Shown: piece after piece, positions 1 through 5,303 of the stretch | Layout of the letters: each line of letters starts with the position of its first letter | Position numbering within the stretch: position 1 is the stretch's first letter | NCBI GenBank assembly: GCA_903822245.1 | Contig: CAIJOE010000056.1 | Location: forward strand, 1-5,540 | Reading direction: 5' to 3' | DNA from: an uncultured Actinomycetes bacterium | Lineage (GTDB): Bacteria > Actinomycetota > Actinomycetes > Nanopelagicales > Nanopelagicaceae | Length of the DNA: 5,540 nucleotides | Notes under the pieces: generated by a model | What the model was told of the DNA's origin: nothing | Database searches by the model: none | Seen by the model: the letters and a program-made list of their open reading frames with translations, nothing else | Made by a program: the position numbers and the translations under genes

Positions 1-654
1 CTTAAGTATTTTTTGAATAATGTCAGGAACAACATGACTCATTGCTAGATTAACATTTCCAGATGCAATTTCTACATCTCCCAAAGCCCGACGTTCGCCT
101 ATGCCCACACAATTAAATGGACGTACAATTGTGTAAGGGAGTTTATATTGATCCCAAGCCGCACGAGCAAAATACTCAACTGCGAGTTTTTGAAAACCAT
201 AACTAGATAATGGTGGTGGAACCTTAAGTTGATCCCCCTCCAAAGAGGGCCACTTATTTGTACTCTCAAAAACCATAGAGCTAGATATATAAGTAACTTT
301 TTTCAAAGGACTTTTTTCTCTCATGCATTTGATGGCAGCATCACAAGTCGAAGCAATAATTCTCTCGTTTTGAGCCAAGAGATCATACGCATAGGTATGA
401 AAGTACGAAATTCCACCTATTAATGCCGCACCTGCTATCACATGTTCGACATCACGCATTAGATCTACCAAAAGTGCTGTGTCCCGAACATCGCCATCGA
501 CAAAAGTAAAATTGGATTTATCATCAAATTGTCTACTGACAACTCCATATTTTGAGAGATTATCAATCCCTATAACCTCATGACCACGATCAAGTAGTTC
601 TTCAACAACATACCCGCCGATGAAGCCGGCAGAACCAGTGACAAGTACTTTCAA
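1..654 (-). CDS. NAD-dependent epimerase/dehydratase (extended SDR), 3' end outside window
   Basis: The frame is open for 218 codons from a TTG at 654 to the window edge, so the C-terminus is missing; extended SDR sugar enzymes usually have about 300-340 residues. Visible motifs are the Rossmann loop TGSAGFIGG (residues 6-14), an acidic residue after strand 2 (D31, in GIDNLS) that favours NAD, GDVRD (54-58), AGAALIGG (74-81), SSSMVF (124-129), the catalytic pair Y152 and K156 (YGFQK), and RPFN (178-181). By family it is a cytoplasmic enzyme that epimerises, dehydrates or decarboxylates a nucleotide sugar; the substrate cannot be read from the sequence. The TTG start is chosen because AAGGGGG lies 8 bases upstream and the Rossmann strand begins at once (MKVLVTG). 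It is the third gene of the dehydrogenase-glycosyltransferase cassette, 13 bases after the previous stop. The family call is strong; the exact reaction is unknown. Confidence 0.9.
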   Translation of the reverse strand, partial: MKVLVTGSAGFIGGYVVEELLDRGHEVIGIDNLSKYGVVSRQFDDKSNFTFVDGDVRDTALLVDLMRDVEHVIAGAALIGGISYFHTYAYDLLAQNERIIASTCDAAIKCMREKSPLKKVTYISSSMVFESTNKWPSLEGDQLKVPPPLSSYGFQKLAVEYFARAAWDQYKLPYTIVRPFNCVGIGERRALGDVEIASGNVNLAMSHVVPDIIQKILK

Positions 655-662
655 AGCCCTAA

Positions 663-669
663 CCCCCTT
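663..669 (-). promoter_or_regulatory. Ribosome binding site deciding the TTG start of the epimerase gene
   Basis: The minus strand reads AAGGGGG, 8 bases before the TTG at 654. It overlaps the TAA stop (670-668) of the upstream glycosyltransferase. This supports the TTG as the true start and suggests that translation of the two genes is coupled. Confidence 0.7.
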
Positions 670-1390
670 ATTTTTGTTTAGTTATAATCCGCGGACTCTG
701 AAAGCAAGTTAAAAACCACTTTAAATATTTTGGTATCCATTTGGTTAATTCAAAATTTGATGATCCTAAAGTTCGGTCTAACCAGATAGTTGGAACTTCG
801 GCAACTGGCATTCGTAAAACACGAGCCTTTGCAACCATCTCTATCCCCATCTCGAAACCATCCGAACTTTCTATGCCAACATCCTCAAGAAATTTTCTTG
901 AGTATGCTTTGAACGAATTTGTGGAATCTCGGGTTCCAACGCCGGCAAAATGGTATAAAATTTTGCTGGCAGTGCGTGAAAGAAATCTTTTTAACCGTGG
1001 GCCTCCAATTTGTTGACCACCAGGCATATATCGTGAGGCGCATGCAATCACAACTCCTCTTTTGACAAGTGCAATTAGGTCAGGGACGGAACGAATATCA
1101 TCAGAACCATCTGCCATTAGTACTACAACACAGTCCGAAGACGCATGGACAATTCCAAAACGAATCGCGTTGGCAGGTCCTGGACCAAAGTCCTGGACCA
1201 ATATTTTCGCAGATAAGGGTTCCCTAGGTAGAGAATTAAATGATTTTAAAGTTGTATCGCTCCTGGAATCCACAACTATTAAGATTTCTATTTTAATGTT
1301 CTTTAAGTCTGCCAAGAGTTTTAGGGTTGTAAGTATGTTGGCATCTTCATTACGAGCCGGAATTACGATTGTAGCGTCATAATTTTTCAA
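668..1390 (-). CDS. Family 2 glycosyltransferase, dolichol-phosphate mannosyltransferase (DPM1)-like
   Basis: A GT-A fold sugar transferase of about 240 residues. Numbering from the TTG at 1390, the motifs are TIVIPARNED (7-16), ILIVVDSRSD with nucleotide-binding D41 and D45, GPGPANAIRFG (69-79), and MADGSDD (D94, D97, D98) at the metal-binding position usually written DAD. Further on come SRY..GG, DSTNSFKAYSRKF and RTLGSSNF, which resemble DPM1-like enzymes. I see no C-terminal membrane segments, so it resembles the soluble DPM1 class, which moves a sugar from a nucleotide donor to a lipid phosphate at the inner membrane face; donor and acceptor are unknown. I prefer the TTG at 1390: it forms TTGA with the stop of the upstream gene, AAAGG lies 9 bases before it, and the protein then begins as family members do. 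A TTG at 1420 would add 10 residues but lacks a ribosome site. Confidence 0.88.
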   Translation of the reverse strand: MKNYDATIVIPARNEDANILTTLKLLADLKNIKIEILIVVDSRSDTTLKSFNSLPREPLSAKILVQDFGPGPANAIRFGIVHASSDCVVVLMADGSDDIRSVPDLIALVKRGVVIACASRYMPGGQQIGGPRLKRFLSRTASKILYHFAGVGTRDSTNSFKAYSRKFLEDVGIESSDGFEMGIEMVAKARVLRMPVAEVPTIWLDRTLGSSNFELTKWIPKYLKWFLTCFQSPRIITKQK

Positions 1391-1404
1391 AGTAATACGC
1401 CTTT
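1387..1404 (-). promoter_or_regulatory. TTGA stop/start overlap with ribosome site (translational coupling)
   Basis: On the minus strand the dehydrogenase TGA (1389-1387) overlaps a TTG (1390-1388) as TTGA. AAAGG (1404-1400) sits 9 bases upstream, inside the last codons of the dehydrogenase. This is the arrangement expected for termination-reinitiation and sets the glycosyltransferase start. Confidence 0.6.
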
Positions 1405-2565
1405 GCCTAGAATTCCCCAAATATCAATTACGGGCTTAGGCGTTACTAGATACTTGTAAGCCGAATGTGGCGCACCAATAATTAGGATGTCAGCGATCTC
1501 AAGCACTTCTTCTTCAGTCTTTAATCGGTTATCTTTCACATATGGATCAGTAAAAACAACCTCTTTCGTTTTAAATGCTAGTAGTTTGCGCAATTTATAG
1601 GCTAAAGAGCTGCGAATATCGTCACTGTCTCCTTTGAAAGACATTCCCAAAATTCCGACCGTCATGTCAGACAAGTCATAAATATCGTCAAGCCTTGAAA
1701 CTAGGTATCCGGGCATTCCTTCGTTTATCATCATTGCGGAATGTCCCAGCGGGAATTTTTGTTGCACTAGAGCAGAAAGTTGCATTGTATCTTTGAAAAG
1801 GCAAGGGCCTGCGGTAAACCCAGATTTTGGGAGGTCATTAGCACGAGGGTATTCGAAGGAAACTATTTCTCTTACTCTCTCATAATCCACCGATAAATCA
1901 TTTGACATCATAAAAAATTGATTTGCTACTGCGAATTTTATGTAACGCCACGCATTAGTAAACAATTTAGCGAGTTCTGCTTCTTCTGGTGTAGCAAAAA
2001 TGGTTTTAATTCCTAGAGTTTTAAATACTTCTTGGGCCTTCAAGTAAACCTCTTCAGAACGAGCTCCAATTATTTGAGGAAGGGTAGTCAATTCTTTGAG
2101 AGCTTGTCCTTGCACAATTCGCTCTGGGCAGTAAGCCACTAACATGCCTGGAATTTCTTCACCAAGTAAAGATTCAAGGCGTTGCGAAACTCCAGGGAAT
2201 ATTGTAGAACGTAGCAACAATGTCTGTCCGGCCCGCAGATAGGGTTTTAATGACATGATTGATTTGATTACAAATTCTGGATCTGGGTTTAAATGTTCAT
2301 CGACAGGTGTCCCTATAACAACAATTACTATCTCGGCAGATTTTAAGCACTCGGGGTTGCTAGTCGCGACAAAACTATCTGAAGCTAAAACTTCTTTGAG
2401 TAGAGATTCGGCTTCCAATTCTAGAAAAGGTAAAACACCACTATTTATGGATTCGACAGCTTCGCTAGATGTGTCAAAAGCAGATACATGGTGTCCAGCT
2501 TTTGCTAGCACTAAACCCAGTGGCAGTCCTACGTGCCCGCCGCCGCCGACAACTACAACATTCAT
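1387..2565 (-). CDS. UDP-glucose/GDP-mannose dehydrogenase family protein (nucleotide-sugar 6-dehydrogenase)
   Basis: A 392-residue NAD-dependent enzyme of the Ugd/WecC/WbpA family, which oxidises C6 of a UDP- or GDP-sugar twice to give the uronic acid form. The N-terminal Rossmann domain has GGGGHVGLPLG (7-17) and D31. The middle has IGTPVDE (84-90), LRSTIFPG (118-125), CPERIVQGQAL (146-156) and EAELAKLFTNAWRY (195-208, K200 and N204). The catalytic cysteine is C255 in GPCLFKDT, with K258; the C-terminal domain carries GMSFKGDSDDIRSS (307-320, K311). The GPCLFKD loop differs from the GGSCFPKD form of Ugd and the GGHCIP form of WecC, so the substrate is open. Length is a little short (about 390-440 is usual), but all three domains are present. 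It starts at ATG 2565 with no ribosome site and a -10 hexamer 6 bases upstream, and heads the cassette. Confidence 0.92.
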   Translation of the reverse strand: MNVVVVGGGGHVGLPLGLVLAKAGHHVSAFDTSSEAVESINSGVLPFLELEAESLLKEVLASDSFVATSNPECLKSAEIVIVVIGTPVDEHLNPDPEFVIKSIMSLKPYLRAGQTLLLRSTIFPGVSQRLESLLGEEIPGMLVAYCPERIVQGQALKELTTLPQIIGARSEEVYLKAQEVFKTLGIKTIFATPEEAELAKLFTNAWRYIKFAVANQFFMMSNDLSVDYERVREIVSFEYPRANDLPKSGFTAGPCLFKDTMQLSALVQQKFPLGHSAMMINEGMPGYLVSRLDDIYDLSDMTVGILGMSFKGDSDDIRSSLAYKLRKLLAFKTKEVVFTDPYVKDNRLKTEEEVLEIADILIIGAPHSAYKYLVTPKPVIDIWGILGKGVLL

Positions 2566-2687
2566 GTGGTGAATCTAACGCAGCAAACTCGATTAAGTTA
2601 TGTTTGAACTACTCTTTTTGGAATTAAAACTACTAATACCTTTTTTACATGTTTCGCCTTATGTTTGGCTTGTCGTGTGGTGAATCT
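2565..2687. repeat. 12-base direct repeat pair flanking the cassette's upstream region
   Basis: TGTGGTGAATCT occurs at 2565-2576 and again, identical, at 2676-2687, 111 bases apart. The first copy covers the start codon edge and most of the putative -10 of the dehydrogenase gene. A second, shorter pair, TTATGTTTG, lies inside at 2598-2606 and 2659-2667. The rest of this gap is AT-rich, with no convincing gene or GC-rich hairpin terminator. Confidence 0.6.
2572..2577 (-). promoter_or_regulatory. Putative -10 hexamer of a leaderless promoter for the polysaccharide cassette
   Basis: The minus strand reads TAGATT, then CACCAC, then the ATG at 2565. TAnnnT ending 6 bases before the start would place the first transcribed base at or next to the A of ATG. 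There is no Shine-Dalgarno-like sequence between them. The -35 position at a 17-base spacing (2600-2595) reads TAACTT, a poor match, so the call rests on the -10 and its spacing. Confidence 0.45.
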
Positions 2688-2698
2688 TTAAGAAGAAC

Positions 2699-2724
2699 TT
2701 AAATCTCGAGGCTTTAAATCTCGA
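2699..2724. repeat. 15-base-period tandem duplication doubling the hydrolase stop codon
   Basis: TTAAATCTCGA occurs at 2699-2709 and 2714-2724. On the minus strand this gives ATCGAGATTTAA (the last codons and stop of the hydrolase), then AGC, then CTCGAGATTTAA, so a second in-frame TAA follows 15 bases after the first. It looks like a replication-slippage duplication; a backup-stop role is possible but unsupported. Confidence 0.6.
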
Positions 2725-3424
2725 TTGGTAATGGCAATCTTGCTGGCGCGATGATTTTTGTAATCTCCGAGAGCACCCGATAAACGTATGGCTCACCAAC
2801 CCAGAGATGTTTTGCGCCATTAACTGCTACCATTTGATGGCTCTTGATTACTGCAAATCGTTGGGCAGCCTCAGCTGGTTGCAGATAATCATCTAACTCG
2901 GGCACAATTGTGAAAACTGGGCGGCCATCGTTATTCCAATATTCCAGATCGCTTGGTTCGGAAGTGCGCAATGGTGGACTTAATAAAATCAAGCCTTTAT
3001 GTCGCAGGTCCTTGGCATTACGAAGTGCTAAATCAGTTCCGAAGGACCAACCAACGACCCAGAGATTTTCGAGCTTTAATGTATCTAAGCAGTAGGAAAG
3101 CGCTGCCTCGACATCGAATTTTTCAGCTACGCCATTATCAAAAGTGCCAGTGCTGGTGCCATTAGCACTCGTTGTTCCGCGCGTATTGAAACGAACAACG
3201 GTAATTCCAGCCATTGCGGGTAAGCGATTAGCTGCTTTCTTATAAATGTGGCTATCCATCATGCCGCCTGCAGTCGGCAACGGGTGTAGACAGAGAATTG
3301 CACCAGTGGGGTTACTAATCGGGCTAGCTACCTCACCCACTAGGGTTTCGCCATCGGCGGTAGGTAAGGTGAAAGTCGAGCGCATTGCCGGCAATATCGT
3401 GCTGGGGCGAATTGGTTCGGCCAT
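2714..3424 (-). CDS. Alpha/beta hydrolase (COG2945-like)
   Basis: A 236-residue protein with the full alpha/beta hydrolase layout and no signal peptide or membrane segment, so probably cytoplasmic. The first strand and oxyanion region read AILCLHPLPTAGG (42-54); VVRFNTRGT (76-84) is the strand and turn typical of the COG2945 type of predicted hydrolase. The nucleophile elbow is GWSFG with S127, the acid is D178 or D179 (PELDDYLQP), and the base is H206 (GAKHLWVG). All three catalytic residues are present, so it should be an active esterase, thioesterase or similar; the substrate is unknown. The ATG at 3424 is favoured over M14 because a TACACT -10 hexamer ends 6 bases upstream and no ribosome site is seen. 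It diverges from the aldehyde dehydrogenase gene across 23 bases, and its base composition matches that right-hand block rather than the cassette to its left. Confidence 0.85.
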   Translation of the reverse strand: MAEPIRPSTILPAMRSTFTLPTADGETLVGEVASPISNPTGAILCLHPLPTAGGMMDSHIYKKAANRLPAMAGITVVRFNTRGTTSANGTSTGTFDNGVAEKFDVEAALSYCLDTLKLENLWVVGWSFGTDLALRNAKDLRHKGLILLSPPLRTSEPSDLEYWNNDGRPVFTIVPELDDYLQPAEAAQRFAVIKSHQMVAVNGAKHLWVGEPYVYRVLSEITKIIAPARLPLPIEI

Positions 3425-3440
3425 AAGGCAAGTGTATCTT
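3412..3440 (+). promoter_or_regulatory. Putative leaderless promoter of the aldehyde dehydrogenase gene
   Basis: TTGGTT (3412-3417) and TATCTT (3435-3440) are 17 bases apart, and 7 bases separate the -10 from the ATG at 3448. No ribosome site lies in those 7 bases. The -35 is inside the hydrolase coding region, and the -10 shares two bases with the hydrolase -10 on the other strand. Confidence 0.5.
3431..3436 (-). promoter_or_regulatory. Putative -10 hexamer, leaderless promoter of the alpha/beta hydrolase
   Basis: The minus strand reads TACACT, then TGCCTT, then the ATG at 3424: TAnnnT with 6 bases to the start, the same spacing as before the dehydrogenase gene at 2565. The -35 would fall inside the divergent aldehyde dehydrogenase gene; at 17 bases it reads TGATGT, a weak match. 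Confidence 0.45.
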
Positions 3441-3447
3441 TGCCGCT

Positions 3448-4929
3448 ATGGCCACATCACGTAAAAAGACCTTTGATTCCATCAACCCAGTTTCGGGTGA
3501 AGTTATTGCTACCTTCGCAGTCGATAGCAAAGAGACCGTTTCGCTAGTAGTTGAGACTGCTCACGAAGCGCTTTATCAATGGCAACATCTAGGTTTTAGC
3601 GGCCGTAAGAAAGTACTGCTCGACTGGAGCAAATATCTACTAAAACACGTTGATGAGATCTCAGAGCTAATTTCCGATGAAACTGGCAAACCAATTAGCG
3701 ATGCAAAGTTGGAATCAGCGCTTGCAATTAACCACATTGGTTGGGCTGCGCGCAATGCTGAACATGTAATGAGCCCGGAACATCGTTCACCAGGTGCGAT
3801 CATGGCAAATATGTCGGCGCGCGTTGAGCATTCACCAGTTGGGGTAGTCGGAGTCATTGGGCCATGGAATTATCCGATCTTTACTCCACTTGGTTCAATT
3901 ACTTACGCGCTTGCTGCAGGTAATACCGTCGTATTCTAACCCAGCGAATTAACTCCAGCTGTTGGCATCTGGTTGGCTGATTCATTTGCGCAAGTTGCAC
4001 CAAGCGAAGATATCTTTCAAGTCATTACTGGTTTTGGCGATACTGGTAAATATCTCTGCGAAAGCGAGATCAATAAATTAGCTTTCACAGGTTCGACAAA
4101 AACCGCAAAATTAGTTGCCGCAACTTGTGCGGCCAGAATGATTCCGGTTGTTCTGGAATGCGGCGGTAAAGACCCCGTCATAGTTGCCGATGATGCCAAT
4201 ATTAAAGCAGCTGTTGAAAATACTTTATGGTCGGCAATGTCGAATGCTGGCCAGACCTGTATCGGTGCCGAGCGGGTTTATGTCGATGAGAAGATCGCTG
4301 ATCAATTCATTGCGCTCTTTTTAGCCGAAGCCGAGAAGATCACAGCAGGTGCGCCAGGTGCTGGTAACTACGGCCCAGCCACTATGCCCGAGCAGCTCGA
4401 CGTGATCTCAGCTCATATTGCCGATGCTTTAAAGCGTGGTGGAAAGGCGCTTATGGGAGGTAAGAAGTCAGTACAACCGCCATATGTGCAGCCAGTGGTA
4501 TTAGCTGATGTCCCTGAAGATTCGATTGCAATGACGGAAGAGACCTTTGGCCCAGTAATTATTATTAATCGCTTCCACTCAATTGATCATGCTATTCGGT
4601 TGGCTAATGCCAGCAAATATGGCTTAGGTGCATCAGTCTGGTCAAAGCGCAATGGCAAGAAAATTGCTTCTCAATTACATTGTGGAATGGTCGCCATTAA
4701 CTCGACAATTTCCTTCGCAGCAATTGCATCGGTGCCATTTGGTGGCGTGAAAGATAGTGGCTATGGTCGAATTCACGGGCCCGAAGGAATTTTGGAATTT
4801 ACTTATCCGCGTACTGTTGTCCGTGCCCGATTCCAATTACCGTTGGTCTTTACCAGCTTCAATCGTTCTTACTTCAGCGATAAATTAATCATGCGCGCGA
4901 TAAAGATTTTAAAAGGTCGCTTGGGTTAA
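3448..4929 (+). pseudogene. Aldehyde dehydrogenase interrupted by one in-frame stop
   Basis: Reading through one TAA at 3937-3939 gives a 493-codon protein of normal ALDH length, in a single frame throughout. The family oxidises an aldehyde to an acid with NAD(P). Motifs are GVIGPWNYP (135-143, oxyanion N141), FTGSTKTAK (213-221), LECGGKDP with general base E237, NAGQTCIGAER with catalytic C271, EETFGPV (E365) and PFGGVKDSGYGR near the C-terminus. The stop is codon 164, where relatives have the lysine of KPSE (K192 in human ALDH2) that holds the cofactor ribose; AAA to TAA is a single change. As read, translation yields 163 residues lacking all catalytic residues. The rest, which could only restart weakly at a TTG (3973), has the catalytic centre but only part of the cofactor site. 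No other damage is seen, so the change is recent or a sequencing error. The substrate is unknown; the core recalls actinobacterial succinate-semialdehyde dehydrogenases. Confidence 0.85.
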
Positions 4930-4945
4930 ATTAGCCACCAATGAA

Positions 4946-5257
4946 TTAAAAACGTGGTGCATTTCGCGTACGTTCTGTACGAGGTCCACGTTGATTCTTC
5001 TTACCCCAGCATGGGGTATGCCAATGGCGACGTGATTCTTCATCATCTTCTAACCAAGCGACGATATGTGGTGTCGCCATCGGAATAATTTGATCGCAAC
5101 CTGGGCAACGATACGGCTTGGTTGAGGAAGAACCAGTTAATTTTCTAACTCGATAAGTTCCATCACTATGTTCTTCAATACTTTCATTTGATGTACTTAT
5201 CTCGCGCTCAGCATCTTGTGGTCGCTTGCCTTTGGGGTAGTTCCGACGCGGGCTCAT
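4946..5257 (-). CDS. Small conserved actinobacterial protein with zinc-binding-type Cys/His motif
   Basis: A 103-residue hydrophilic protein. A basic start (MSPRRNYPKGKRP) and an acidic, probably flexible stretch (residues 17-32) lead to a compact core: YRCPGCDQIIP (49-59, C51 and C54), PHIVAW (63-68, H64) and RRHWHTPCW (76-84, H78, H80, C83). The tail is basic (RTERTRNAPRF). CxxC with a downstream His and Cys is a plausible single zinc site, similar to a small zinc ribbon. From memory, close relatives with the same ends occur widely in Actinobacteria, sometimes named 'ATP/GTP-binding protein', but I see no P-loop, so that name is not supported here. The function is unknown. ATG 5257 matches the family N-terminus. 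It converges on the aldehyde dehydrogenase gene with 16 bases between stops and diverges from the ABC transporter gene over 46 bases. Confidence 0.8.
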   Translation of the reverse strand: MSPRRNYPKGKRPQDAEREISTSNESIEEHSDGTYRVRKLTGSSSTKPYRCPGCDQIIPMATPHIVAWLEDDEESRRHWHTPCWGKKNQRGPRTERTRNAPRF

Positions 5258-5303
5258 GGTTCATTTTCTCGCATTTTTAAGCTTCTTGTGACAGGCTGGA
5301 GCC

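Noticed and set aside
229..423. Open frame on the plus strand inside the epimerase gene
   Set aside because: It lies wholly antisense to a motif-rich SDR reading frame and shows no recognisable domain or ribosome site.
741..1382. Two plus-strand open frames opposite the glycosyltransferase
   Set aside because: They are antisense to the clear GT2 motifs; composition is explained by the real gene on the other strand.
2255..2572. Plus-strand open frame ending just past the dehydrogenase start
   Set aside because: It is antisense to the N-terminal Rossmann domain; its proline/threonine run is the complement of the glycine-rich loop.
2706..2724. Hairpin TCGAG/CTCGA after the hydrolase stop
   Set aside because: A 5-base stem arising from the tandem duplication, with no T-run; too weak to call a terminator.
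3246..3530. Overlapping frames on both strands spanning the hydrolase/ALDH start region
   Set aside because: They cross two well-supported divergent starts and have no family features.
3937..3939. Recoding of TAA (readthrough or special amino acid) in the aldehyde dehydrogenase
   Set aside because: TAA is not the codon used for pyrrolysine or selenocysteine, and no structured element was seen after it. A single point change or sequence error is simpler.
4934..4958. Possible terminator hairpin between the convergent ALDH and small-protein genes
   Set aside because: Only a 4-5 base stem (CCAC/GTGG) with a long AT-rich loop and no following T-run; it also enters the coding end of the small protein.
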